A stretch of DNA of 64,000 bases, taken from contig NC_011959.1 of NCBI RefSeq assembly GCF_000021685.1, positions 992,001 through 1,056,000 of the forward strand, read 5' to 3'. Below, in pieces: positions 25,849 to 34,626 of this stretch (position 1 is its first letter; every line of letters starts with the position of its first letter). The position numbers were made by a program, and so were the translations under genes. This DNA is from Thermomicrobium roseum DSM 5159. Its GTDB lineage: Bacteria; Chloroflexota; Chloroflexia; Thermomicrobiales; Thermomicrobiaceae. The notes under the pieces are model-generated. The model did no database searches. It was not told where the DNA came from and was given only the letters and a program-made list of their open reading frames with translations.

Positions 25849-27723
25849 TCAGCGGGTGCTGACGCGCAATCTTTCGGGGAGGGCGCTCAACACCTCAGCC
25901 ACCACCTCGTAGCGGCCGAAAGAGGGCATGAGATAGATACCCTGCACGAACTCGCAGGCCTCAGCGATCAACTCGCGCGCCATGGCCACTCCTTCGGCTC
26001 GCCCGTTCGGACCAGCTCGCCGCATGCGCTCCAGTGCCTCCTCGGTCAACGTTATGCCGGGAACTTCGTTGTGCAGGAAGGAGGCATGCCGAAAGCTCTG
26101 CAACGGTAGCACTCCCAACAGCACCGGCACCTCGATCGGTCCGTAGCGAATCTCGTACTGTGCGACGAAGTTGCGCCACGTCGAGAAGTCGAAGACCGGT
26201 TGTGTCATGACGAAATCAGCCCCAGCCGCAAGCTTCGCATGCAAACGCTCGATCTCCTGCTGAAGATCCGGACGCGTCGGATCACACGCGACTCCGATCG
26301 TGAACATCGCTGGTCGACCGATGGAGGCACCACCGGCATCGAATCCCTGCCGGAAATTCTGGAGCAAACGCACCAGACCGATCGAGTCGAGGTCGTAGAC
26401 GGGCGTCGCATGGGGATAATCGCCCAACGTCGGTGGATCGCCGGTCAGAGCGAGAATGTTGCGCACACCGAGCGCGTGCGCACCCAGGAGATCGGCCTGT
26501 AACCCCATCAGATTCCGATCGCGAGTCGTCAGATGCAGGATCGTCTCGACGCCTGTCTCCTGCTGGAGAATCACGCAGAGCGCCAGCGCGCTCATGCGCA
26601 CTCGTGCCATTGGACTGTCGGCCACGTTGATGAACTCGACGCCCACCTGGCGCAGCAGACGGGCTCCTTCGATCGCTTTGGAGGGATTGAGCCCCTTGGG
26701 AGGATCGATTTCCACGCTCACCACGAACTCCCGCCCCAGTTTCTGCCTGAGGCGCGTGGGCTCCTCCGGTGCGACTGCGTCCATTACCGGTGTTGAAACG
26801 CGCGCCCTGACCTCGACCGCTGGACGTACTTGTCCTTTGATGTCGTCCAGAGCACGCCGCATTGCCGCGATGTGTTCGGGTGTCGTCCCACAGCAACCGC
26901 CGATGAGTCGAACACCCAAGGATGCTGCCTCCCTCGCGAAATCGGCAAAGTACTCCGGCGATGCACCATAAATGACGCGATGACCGACGACCGTCGGCCA
27001 ACCCGCATTCGGCATCGCCGAAAGCGCGGTACCCCAGCGATTCGCAGCGATCATGGCCCGCAGCACCTCGAGCGTCGGCCGTGGGCCGACACTGCAGTTG
27101 ACGCCGATCACATCGACGCCCAGTTCCGCTAAGGCGGCCACCACTTCTTCCGGACCGTGCCCAGCGATGGTGCGACCGTCAGCCGCAAACGTCATCTGGG
27201 CGACGATCGGGAGATCACAGACCTCACGTGCAGCCATGATCGCTTCGCGGATCTCAGCGAGTTGGGACATGGTCTCGAAAATGAGGAGATCAACCCCACC
27301 CTCGAGCAACGCTTCGATCTGCTCGCGGAAAACTGGTCGTAAGCTCTCCGGTGCAACTGTCCCCACCGGTGCGAGCAGGCGTCCGCTCGGTCCTATGGCG
27401 CCCGCGATGAAAACCGGCACACCACAAATCTCCCGTGCCTCTCGCGCATGACGGACAGCACGGCGATTGATCTCACGCACACGCTCCGCCATGCCGTAGG
27501 CCTCGAGCTTGAAGCGGTTGGCTCCGAACGTATTGGTCTCGATGAGTTCGGCTCCCGCCAGAATGTAGGCCCGGTGGATCTCCACGACGAGTTGCGGATG
27601 AGTCAGGTTTGCCGACTCGAAGCAACGATCCAACCGGATTCCTCGCTCGTACAGCTGCGTACCCATGGCGCCGTCAGCGAGGAGAACACCTTGTTCGATC
27701 CGGTCACGAAACGGATGCTTCAT
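25849..27723 (-). CDS. Bifunctional homocysteine S-methyltransferase / methylenetetrahydrofolate reductase
   Basis: A 624-residue fusion. The N-terminal half (about 1-300) is a homocysteine methyltransferase: DGAMGTQLYERGI, AGAELIETNTFGANRFKLE and the zinc cysteines in IGGCCGTTPEHI plus the earlier VNCSVGP. The C-terminal half (about 330-624) is a flavin-dependent MTHFR: FVVSVEIDPPKG, LHLTTRDRNLMGLQ, LALTGDPPT and ADFVMTQPVFD. It makes methyl-THF and uses a methyl donor to remethylate homocysteine to methionine, like Bacillus YitJ. The ATG at 27723 is preferred over a GTG at 27762. No SAM riboswitch was recognised upstream. Confidence 0.92.
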   Translation of the reverse strand: MKHPFRDRIEQGVLLADGAMGTQLYERGIRLDRCFESANLTHPQLVVEIHRAYILAGAELIETNTFGANRFKLEAYGMAERVREINRRAVRHAREAREICGVPVFIAGAIGPSGRLLAPVGTVAPESLRPVFREQIEALLEGGVDLLIFETMSQLAEIREAIMAAREVCDLPIVAQMTFAADGRTIAGHGPEEVVAALAELGVDVIGVNCSVGPRPTLEVLRAMIAANRWGTALSAMPNAGWPTVVGHRVIYGASPEYFADFAREAASLGVRLIGGCCGTTPEHIAAMRRALDDIKGQVRPAVEVRARVSTPVMDAVAPEEPTRLRQKLGREFVVSVEIDPPKGLNPSKAIEGARLLRQVGVEFINVADSPMARVRMSALALCVILQQETGVETILHLTTRDRNLMGLQADLLGAHALGVRNILALTGDPPTLGDYPHATPVYDLDSIGLVRLLQNFRQGFDAGGASIGRPAMFTIGVACDPTRPDLQQEIERLHAKLAAGADFVMTQPVFDFSTWRNFVAQYEIRYGPIEVPVLLGVLPLQSFRHASFLHNEVPGITLTEEALERMRRAGPNGRAEGVAMARELIAEACEFVQGIYLMPSFGRYEVVAEVLSALPERLRVSTR

Positions 27724-28131
27724 GTCTCGCAATCTCCACCAATCGAGTGCTGACCCAGCCACCTAGCTATCGAGTGTACGCGGACCATCATCGCCGTGCC
27801 GGCCACCACTGTGCGGTGACGAGAACGAGCCTTGCAGCGAACAACTCTCCTGACGATGCTCACTGCTGACCGCTTACCGCCCAGGAGATGAACCAGCGAG
27901 CGGGGCACGCTGGACTCGGTTTTGCTCCTTTCCTAGAGCAGCACGAGCCAAAGGAAACCCTCTTTGCCCACTTCGACGAGTATTCTACTCTGCAACACTC
28001 GATGACTGGTCGGCCGAATCGCTCGACCGAGCGGAAAAAGCCCACACCCCCAGTCAAGGCCCCTGCATCGGTTGCGGCAATCGTGGCAGCGCAGCCCGAA
28101 CCCGTGTCGTCGGTTTCCCCTGCTCACCGAA
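27724..28131. other. Intergenic region between the MTHFR fusion and the sigma factor genes
   Basis: About 410 bases without a convincing gene. An in-frame extension of the sigma ORF runs back to 27888, but the promoter at 28132 lies inside it. The minus-strand leader of the MTHFR fusion shows no clear SAM-I, SAM-II or cobalamin riboswitch. Confidence 0.5.
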
Positions 28132-28160
28132 TTGACAATCGGATCGAAAGTGTGTACGAT
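28132..28160 (+). promoter_or_regulatory. Strong promoter of the sigma/anti-sigma operon
   Basis: A perfect -35 TTGACA (28132-28137), a 17-base spacer and TACGAT (28155-28160) form one of the best sigma-A-type promoters in the window. The start would be near 28167, with AGGAG (28170-28174) just before the GTG at 28182. Confidence 0.8.
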
Positions 28161-28181
28161 CGGCCCGTCAGGAGTGTTGCC

Positions 28182-28829
28182 GTGAGCACACCGCATCCGG
28201 ACGAGCCGTCGTTCGTTATAGATACGGGAGGGCCTGGGATGTCGGGGTCCGTTGCATTGTCAGCGGCAGACGAACTGCGGTGCGTCGCCCGCGCCAAGGC
28301 TGGTGACCACGATGCTTTTGCGCTGCTGTATCAAAAGTACGAACGTTCTGTCTATCAGTTCATCTATCGTATGGTCGGAAATGCTGAAGAAGCGAGTGAC
28401 TTGACCCAGGAATGCTTCATCAAGGCATATCGCGCACTTCCACAGACCACCGATGATCTGAACGTCGGTGGTTGGCTCCGCCGGATCGCCACCAACGTCT
28501 GCCTGGACGCGCTGCGACGGCGAAACCGACTCCGATGGTTGCGGCTCGATCACCTCGCTTCCTGGCAGAACTCCTCGCTGCGTTCGGACGCGATCGACCC
28601 GGAACGGGCACTCTTGGAAACGGAAACGCAGGATACGGTAGAGCGGGTGCTCCAGCGGCTCCAGCCCCATTACCGGGCAGCATTGATCCTCCGCGAATAC
28701 GAGGGGTATTCGAGTGAGGAGATCGCTCAGATCCTGGGCATCTCCCGCTCAGCGGCGAAGTCGCTCCTCTTCAGGGCCCGCGAAGAATTCCGGCGTCTTT
28801 TCCGCGAGATGGAGGCACAGTCCGACTGA
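28182..28829 (+). CDS. ECF-type RNA polymerase sigma factor
   Basis: A 215-residue sigma-70 family factor of the extracytoplasmic-function type. Region 2 includes FALLYQKYERSVYQFIYRMV, DLTQECFIKAYRALP and GGWLRRIATNVCLDALRRRN. Region 4 is RLQPHYRAALILREYEGYSSEEIA followed by GISRSAAKSLLFRAREEFRR (quoted in part). There is no region 1.1 or 3. The GTG at 28182 has AGGAG seven bases upstream and a short leader; an ATG at 28239 (GGAGGG, seven bases) also fits and would remove 19 residues. The stop TGA shares its last base with the ATG of the anti-sigma gene, so the two are coupled. Confidence 0.9.
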   Translation: MSTPHPDEPSFVIDTGGPGMSGSVALSAADELRCVARAKAGDHDAFALLYQKYERSVYQFIYRMVGNAEEASDLTQECFIKAYRALPQTTDDLNVGGWLRRIATNVCLDALRRRNRLRWLRLDHLASWQNSSLRSDAIDPERALLETETQDTVERVLQRLQPHYRAALILREYEGYSSEEIAQILGISRSAAKSLLFRAREEFRRLFREMEAQSD

Positions 28830-30268
28830 TGACCCCCCATCGTTGTCGTCGCTATCGCCACCTGCTCTCCCTCTACCTCGACGGCGAGTTGTCCGCCGAG
28901 GACGAGCGGCGACTTCGAGCTCATCTTGCGGAATGTACAGACTGCCGACGCTTGCTCGAAGACTATCGCGCACTGCGCGAGCGGATTCGCCGTCTGCCCC
29001 CTGTGCCACCACCCCCTCAGCACCTTCGCGACGATCTCTGGCGGCGCATCGCGGCTGACGAGCGACAGCATCGACGCACCCAGCGTTTTCATCTCGCGGT
29101 CGCCTCGTCCGCACTCGGTGTCATCGTCCTCCTTGTCGCTCTTTTGAGTGCGAGCCTCGGATATCAACGGGTCCAGCCACCCCGGGTCATCGCTTCCAGT
29201 CCAGCCGCTTCCTCGCAGCAACTGTGGCCGATCTACCAACCGATCGAAATCGTGTTCTCCAAGCCAATGAACGAGGAATCGGTCTTAGCGAACCTGCGGA
29301 TCGTGCCTCCCGGCGAGCGAGATCGCCTTCCCATCAGCTGGAACGGTAGCAAGCTCGTCATCGGTGCTGATGAAACGCGTCGCGTTGCTCTGCTCCCTGA
29401 CACCGTCTACCAGATCGCCATTTTGGCAGAGGCAGAGGACCGTTGGGGAAACCGACTCGGTACCACTTTCGTGCTTACCTTCCGTACCTCGAGCGCGATC
29501 GTCCATGCTATCGAAACGCCGACACCGACACCTGCCGTGCCACCGCCAACTCCACCCATCGCGACCACTGTTCCGACACGGACGCCGCCAGCACCTCCTC
29601 CCGTTCCATCACCGACCGCTGCAACCTCTGACGAACAGTCGACAACCCATCCTGCACCCCCGGTCGTTGTCTCGCCGCCGGTACTCGGCCCCAGCCCGAC
29701 TGCCACGCCGATTCCCTCGCCGACTCCCGCGCCCGCGCCGACTCCGACTCCGACACCGGAACCGATCCCTGTGCTGATCACCCCGACACCGACACCGTCC
29801 ACCCCAGAACCGGTTCCGGTAACCGGCGCGTTCGCCAAACTGTACTGGGGCAATCAGACGGTGCAGCAACGACTCGGTGCACCGGTGTCGCCAGCCGTGA
29901 CGGTCAACGCTGCCGAGCTCGTCTTCCAGCGTGGCATCATCGTCGAGCGCTTCGATACCATGACCATTTACATCCTGGAGGCAGCGAGTACCTGGCGCAG
30001 TGTGGCCGAACCACCCCCCATCGATCCCCCCTTGGAGTTCCGGGAAGTGGAGCCGAATCTCTGGGTGCCTGGAGGAACCTTCGGTCAAGTGTGGGAAGCG
30101 CTCGCCTTGGCAGAACCGCTCGGGTTCGCAACTGAATCCGACGTTCACGTCATGACGGCTGGAGCCCGGATCCAAGCGTTCGAGCATGGCCTTCTCATCT
30201 CCAGCGACCGCGGGTTCATCTACGCGCTGTACAGCGATGGAACGTGGCAGCAGTTCCCGACAGGTTGA
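28829..30268 (+). CDS. Transmembrane anti-sigma factor with Ig-like and Chloroflexi-type external repeats
   Basis: A 479-residue protein. Residues 1-70 form a zinc anti-sigma domain: C5, then H-x3-C-x2-C in HLAECTDC. One membrane helix (FHLAVASSALGVIVLLVALL) comes near residue 90. Outside lies an SbsA-like Ig domain (PIEIVFSKPMNEESV...DTVYQIAILAEAEDRWGN). A long Pro/Thr-rich linker of about 110 residues follows. Last come two related repeats (FAKLYWGNQTVQQRLG...FQRGIIVERFD and FGQVWEALALAEPLG...FEHGLLISSDRG). It should hold the partner sigma inactive until an outside signal arrives. The signal is unknown. Confidence 0.82.
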   Translation: MTPHRCRRYRHLLSLYLDGELSAEDERRLRAHLAECTDCRRLLEDYRALRERIRRLPPVPPPPQHLRDDLWRRIAADERQHRRTQRFHLAVASSALGVIVLLVALLSASLGYQRVQPPRVIASSPAASSQQLWPIYQPIEIVFSKPMNEESVLANLRIVPPGERDRLPISWNGSKLVIGADETRRVALLPDTVYQIAILAEAEDRWGNRLGTTFVLTFRTSSAIVHAIETPTPTPAVPPPTPPIATTVPTRTPPAPPPVPSPTAATSDEQSTTHPAPPVVVSPPVLGPSPTATPIPSPTPAPAPTPTPTPEPIPVLITPTPTPSTPEPVPVTGAFAKLYWGNQTVQQRLGAPVSPAVTVNAAELVFQRGIIVERFDTMTIYILEAASTWRSVAEPPPIDPPLEFREVEPNLWVPGGTFGQVWEALALAEPLGFATESDVHVMTAGARIQAFEHGLLISSDRGFIYALYSDGTWQQFPTG

Positions 30269-30274
30269 TCTCTC

Positions 30275-31189
30275 TCAGCGTAGCGTTCCCTGCAGAAGAA
30301 TGGCGAGTGCGTCGTAGAGTGCATGGGTGAGAATGCACGCGGTCGTGCCGAACCAGCGGCGCTCGAGCCCCAACAAGATCGCCAACCCGAAGACACCGAG
30401 ACTGACGAGCGAAAGCTCGTATTGGACATGCAGCACGGTGTAGAGGAGCGTCGTCAGGAGAAGGCCATAGCGCGGCTGGATCGCTCCGCGAAACAGGATC
30501 TCTTCCCCGGTGCCCGCCAGTAACCCGAGCGCGAGGGCCGCCACCGGAGAGGCGAACGCAGTCGTGAGCGGCAGAAGCCGCTCCTCGATCCGCTCGATGA
30601 CGCCTGGTTGCAGCAAGCTCGCCAGAAGGCTCGTCACGACCGACACCGCGAAGAGAGCGAGCGTGAACACGACGCTGACAGCGACCACACGACGATCGGT
30701 CCCCCGGAGTCCCAGCCGTTCCAATGCCTGCCGCCAGCCCCGTCGCGTCGGGAATCCGATCCAGATGAACGCCAGGAACACCTCGGCGACTGCCTGTCCG
30801 GCAAGCTGCTCGGCTGTCACCTCGAACGGAGGCAATGTTTCCGCGACGAGGAGCGCTCCCCCAAAGAAGCCGATCGCGCCCTGGAGGGCTGCCAGGCCCA
30901 TGGTATCGAGGATCGAGCCAGGATCGATCGGTACCCACCGAGCGAGGACGCGTCGGTAGCCCCCCAACCAGGCCAGTCCGACGCCAATTCCCGCCCCGAG
31001 CGCACGGATTGCGAGCGATGGCTCCCCAACAGTCGTCGCGACGACCGCAAGCACCACCGAGAACAGAGTCAAGGCAGCTACCAGGAGCCGAACGACCGTG
31101 CGAACCCAGCGAGAGTGCTCCGCGGCTTCACCGATCGCCCGCCCCGAGGTGCCGAGAAGGACGAGCACCGCGAGTTCGATCAGCCACAC
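30275..31189 (-). CDS. CPBP-family intramembrane metalloprotease
   Basis: A 304-residue membrane protein with about eight hydrophobic segments. The CPBP (Rce1/CAAX-like) motifs are present: the EE pair with Arg in GTGEEILFRGAIQPRYG, the histidine in TLLYTVLHVQY, and ILTHALYD with the last His. In bacteria these proteins cleave membrane peptides or modify bacteriocin immunity; the target here is unknown. The start is GTG 31189 with GGGAG eight bases upstream. It is divergent from parB and six bases from the convergent anti-sigma gene, so it may be unrelated to either. Confidence 0.82.
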   Translation of the reverse strand: MWLIELAVLVLLGTSGRAIGEAAEHSRWVRTVVRLLVAALTLFSVVLAVVATTVGEPSLAIRALGAGIGVGLAWLGGYRRVLARWVPIDPGSILDTMGLAALQGAIGFFGGALLVAETLPPFEVTAEQLAGQAVAEVFLAFIWIGFPTRRGWRQALERLGLRGTDRRVVAVSVVFTLALFAVSVVTSLLASLLQPGVIERIEERLLPLTTAFASPVAALALGLLAGTGEEILFRGAIQPRYGLLLTTLLYTVLHVQYELSLVSLGVFGLAILLGLERRWFGTTACILTHALYDALAILLQGTLR

Positions 31190-31210
31190 CGGACTTCTCC
31201 CTGACTCACG

Positions 31211-31239
31211 CTCGCATCGCGCGTGCTAGACTCGCATCG
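31211..31239. repeat. Direct repeat CTCGCATCG x2 across the parB promoter
   Basis: CTCGCATCG occurs at 31211-31219 and 31231-31239, exactly 20 bases apart (two helical turns). The second copy overlaps the proposed -10 box of parB. Confidence 0.5.
31224..31232 (+). promoter_or_regulatory. Candidate extended -10 promoter of parB
   Basis: TGC-TAGACT forms an extended -10 box with no good -35 box. Transcription would begin near 31239, 22 bases before the parB ATG. Confidence 0.4.
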
Positions 31240-31260
31240 AGGTGCAGGCGGTGGAGGGCA

Positions 31261-32142
31261 ATGGCACGCCGTAGTGGTTTGGGACGCGGGCTGGACGCCC
31301 TGATTCCTCGAACGACCGTCGATCCGGACGCGATCCGAGAGATCGCGCTCGACGACATCGCTCCCAATCCCCGCCAGCCCCGACAATCTTTCCCCGAGGA
31401 GAGCTTGCAGGAACTCGCGGAGTCGATCCGCACGCACGGAATTATCCAACCGCTCGTCGTGACCTACAGCGGCGGAAAGCCCCCTTATCAGCTGGTCGCC
31501 GGTGAGCGACGGTGGCGGGCTGCCCGGCTGGCCGGACTGACGACGGTTCCCGCTCTCGTCCGTGACCTGTCCCCGAAGGACGCGGTCGAAATCGCACTGA
31601 TCGAGAACCTCCAGCGTGCTGATCTCTCGGCCTTGGAGACAGCCGCTGCCTACCGGACGCTCATCGAGGAGTTCGGTCTGACCCAGGCCGAGGTCGCGGC
31701 ACGGGTCGGGAAAAGCCGCTCGGCCATCGCGAACACGTTGCGCCTGCTCGAGGCACCGGAGACCATTCAGCGAGCGCTCGCCATGGGCGACATCACGGAA
31801 GGGCACGCGCGCGCCCTGCTCTCCCTGCCAGATACAGCGAGCCAACTCGCAGCACTCCAGGAGATCCGTCAGCGTAGCTTGACAGTGCGCCAGACCGAGG
31901 AACTGGTTCGACGCTGGATTCGAGAAAAGAAACCACCACGTCGCACGAGTTCCCCACTCTCCCCCGAAATCGAGCACGTGCTCGATGCCCTCCGCTCACG
32001 CCTCCGCACCAAGGTCGAACTCCGCACCAGTTCGCGCGGCGGCCGGCTGATCATTCACTACTATTCCGCCGAGGAACTCGCGCGACTCATCGATGAACTC
32101 CTCAGGCAGGCCCACAACGATCACCTCGTAGAACTAGGCTGA
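31261..32142 (+). CDS. parB: Chromosome partitioning protein ParB (Spo0J family)
   Basis: A 293-residue CTPase/DNA-clamp protein for chromosome segregation. The N-terminus [14 protein letters not shown] is the usual ParB opening. The CTP-binding/ParB-nuclease-like block has [20 protein letters not shown] and [15 protein letters not shown]. The helix-turn-helix is [20 protein letters not shown]. The C-terminus is the dimerisation domain. The start is at the ATG 31261 with GGAGG close by. No parA/soj gene and no parS-like 16-base palindrome was found in the window. Its end overlaps the convergent glyS gene by nine bases. Confidence 0.92.
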
Positions 32143-33540
32143 TCGCAGGCGCGCCTCGATCTCCTCGACAAGTCCTGAAATCGGGACCCGCACTTGTTGC
32201 ATCGTGTCACGGTCCCGGATCGTCACGGTACGATCCTCGAGTGTCTGATAATCGATCGTCACGCAATACGGCGTCCCGATCTCGTCCTGGCGACGATAGC
32301 GCCGGCCGATGCTCTGTGTTTCGTCATACTCGATCCGGAAGTACTGGCGAAGCTCTTGTGCGACCTCGCGTGCCACGGTGACGAGTTCTGGTTTCCGCAG
32401 AAGCGGCAGTACTGCTACCTTGTACGGGGCAACTCGCGGGTGAAAGCGAAGGACGACGCGCGTGTAGGGATTACCGTTCACGTCGACCGCCGGTTCCTCG
32501 TCGTACGCATCGCACAGCAAGGCCAAGAAGAGCCGTTCCACACCCATCGTCGGCTCGATCACATGCGGGATATAGCGCTCGTTACGCTCCTGATCGAAGT
32601 AGGTGAGGTCCTCACCACTGTATTCCTGATGTCGACGCAAGTCGTAATCAGTACGATAGGCCAGACCACACAGTTCCTTCCAGCCGAAGGGGAAAAAGTA
32701 TTCGAAATCCACCGTCTTGCGGGAATAGTGCGAGAGTTCCTGCGGACCGTGCTCGCGAGTCCGCAGGCGATCGGGCTTGAATCCGATCCAACGTAGGAAC
32801 TGACCCATCTCGTTCAACCAGTGATCGAAATACTCCTCCCACATCTCCGGCCGAATGAAGTACTCGATCTCCATCTGCTCGAACTCGAGCAGGCGAAAAA
32901 TGAAGTTCCCCGGTGTGATCTCGTTGCGAAAAGCTTTGCCGATTTGGCCGATTCCGAATGGAATTTTGACGCGACTCGTTTGCACGACGTTCTTGAAATT
33001 GACGAAGATCGCCTGGGCCGTCTCCGGACGCAGATAGACCGGTGTCGACTCCGTTTCCACGGGGCCGATGAAAGTCCGGAACATCAGGTTGAATTTGCGA
33101 ACCGGTGTCCAGTCACGAACACCGCAAACCGGGCAAGCCAGATTCGCTTCCTGAACGAGTCTGGTCATCTCGTCGAGGGATAAGCCTTCCGTCGAGCGAT
33201 GGAGCCGCTCCTCGATGAGCGTGTCCGCTCGGAAGCGACTCTTGCAACGCCGGCAGTCGATCAGCGGGTCGTTGAACTCTTCCACATGCCCGGATGCCTC
33301 CCAGACCCGGGGATGCAAGAGGATTCCACCATCCAGGCCAACCATGTCCTCGCGACGTTGAATGAAGTATTCCCACCATGCGTTCTTGAGGTTCCGCTTC
33401 AACTCGGCACCTAACGGTCCGAAGTCCCAGGTATTCGCCAGACCACCGTAGATCTCGCTTCCCGGATACACGAAACCGCGACGCTTGGCGAGCGAGACGA
33501 TCGTCTCCAGTCGGACGGTGGCAGCGTGACGCGCGTCCAT
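32134..33540 (-). CDS. glyS: Glycyl-tRNA synthetase, dimeric alpha2 type
   Basis: A 468-residue class II synthetase that charges tRNA-Gly. It is the single-chain (eukaryote/Gram-positive) type. Features are [20 protein letters not shown] at the N-terminus, a zinc site (CRRCKSRF and CPVCGVRDW), motif 2 [29 protein letters not shown], and motif 3 [16 protein letters not shown]. The anticodon domain follows ([13 protein letters not shown]). The ATG at 33540 has AGGAGGGG upstream. Being alpha2, not alpha2beta2, fits Chloroflexota. It is separated from xerC by a terminator. Confidence 0.95.
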
Positions 33541-33566
33541 GGACGGTCCCCTCCTGAAGACAAACA

Positions 33567-33592
33567 CAGCCCCTCGTTCTGGCGAGGGGCTG
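33567..33592 (-). terminator. Terminator of xerC
   Basis: A ten-base perfect stem (CAGCCCCTCG / CGAGGGGCTG) with a six-base loop; the minus strand continues TGTGTTTGTCTTC. It lies between the xerC stop and the glyS start. Confidence 0.72.
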
Positions 33593-33612
33593 TCGAGCGA
33601 TCACCAGTCGAA

Positions 33613-34557
33613 TTACAGCTCACCTGCTCGGTCTCGAGCAGCCCCCATCGTCAACTCTTCATGGTAGCACCCAGGGTCGGCCACGAGTCGGCCATCCGAC
33701 TGGACGATGCGCTCGAGGAGTTGCCGGTACACCTGCGTCGTCGCTGGACTGACATGCCCGAGTACCCGCTGGAGATCGCGCAGGTCCCACCCATCCACGA
33801 GAGCTCGAACGGCGAACGAGTGTCGCAGGGTATGCGGTGTTACCTCCGGGAGTCCAGCCGCCGCCGCGTAGTTCTTGAGGATCAACCAGAAACCCTGCCG
33901 AGTGAGCCTCGATCCGCGATGGTTGAGAAACAATGCCTGTTCGCCTTTCAAAGTCGTGAACCCTGGACGACCGCGTTCGAGATAGTCGCGAAGCGCTTCG
34001 ATCGCTTCGCGGGCAAGAGGAACGACGCGTTCCCGTCCATTCGGGCGCCGCACGATCAGTTCTCCACGGTCCAGATCGACATCTCGCACGTCGAGAGCCG
34101 TGAGTTCACTCACCCGCAGGCCGGTCGTCGCCAACGTGATCAGCATCGCACGATCGCGCAATCCCTCCGGCGTGCGATCCGAGGATGCAGCGGCGATCAG
34201 CTGCTCGACCTCCTTGGGACCGATGGCGCGCGGCGCGAAGCGACCGACCCGAGGGACCGGCAAGCCATCGGCCGGATTCGCCCCAATCAGGCCAGCACGA
34301 ACCAGGTAATGGCAGAATGACTTGATCGCCGCCAGCTTTCGCGCTGCCGTCGTTTCCGCGTACTGGCGATCACGCAGGTAGCCGAGAAAGGCCTCGAGAT
34401 GCTCGCTCACCAACTCGCTCCAGTCTCTCAGACCGAAGCGCTCTGCAACGTAATTCGCGAACTGCTCGAGATCGTTCCGATACGCTGCGATCGTGTTCGG
34501 CGACAACCCTCGCTCGCGCACCACGCCAGTCAAGAACTCCTCGATCGCCTGCTGCAT
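33613..34557 (-). CDS. Tyrosine recombinase XerC/XerD-like
   Basis: A 314-residue recombinase, probably for chromosome dimer resolution. The N-terminal SAM-like core-binding domain is intact. Catalytic residues R148 (TGLRVSEL), H242 and R245 (PHTLRHSF), H268 (VLGHVS) and Y277 (TTQVYRQL) are present. The beta-hairpin lysine, K172 in E. coli XerD, aligns with proline in RRPNGRERVVPL, so the usual general-acid lysine is absent from that position. The ATG at 34557 follows GGAGG. A C-terminal tail of about 35 residues beyond the nucleophile is longer than in XerD. No phage or integron genes are adjacent. Confidence 0.88.
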   Translation of the reverse strand: MQQAIEEFLTGVVRERGLSPNTIAAYRNDLEQFANYVAERFGLRDWSELVSEHLEAFLGYLRDRQYAETTAARKLAAIKSFCHYLVRAGLIGANPADGLPVPRVGRFAPRAIGPKEVEQLIAAASSDRTPEGLRDRAMLITLATTGLRVSELTALDVRDVDLDRGELIVRRPNGRERVVPLAREAIEALRDYLERGRPGFTTLKGEQALFLNHRGSRLTRQGFWLILKNYAAAAGLPEVTPHTLRHSFAVRALVDGWDLRDLQRVLGHVSPATTQVYRQLLERIVQSDGRLVADPGCYHEELTMGAARDRAGEL

Positions 34558-34626
34558 CGGTCCTGCCTCCACTCTCCGTCCGAATCGCGAGAAAACACGA
34601 AAGCTCACCGCACGTGCTACTCCCTT

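Noticed and set aside
27724..27900. CGCTGCAAGGCTCG upstream of the MTHFR fusion resembles part of an SAH riboswitch
   Set aside because: Only short sequence blocks match; the intervening stem and the ordered pairings are missing, so chance is more likely.
27888..28181. N-terminal extension of the sigma factor by 98 codons
   Set aside because: The strong promoter at 28132-28160 lies inside it and ribosome sites favour GTG 28182 or ATG 28239.
31261..32142. parS sites near parB
   Set aside because: No 16-base palindrome resembling TGTTTCACGTGAAACA was noticed near parB; a full search by machine would be needed to be sure.
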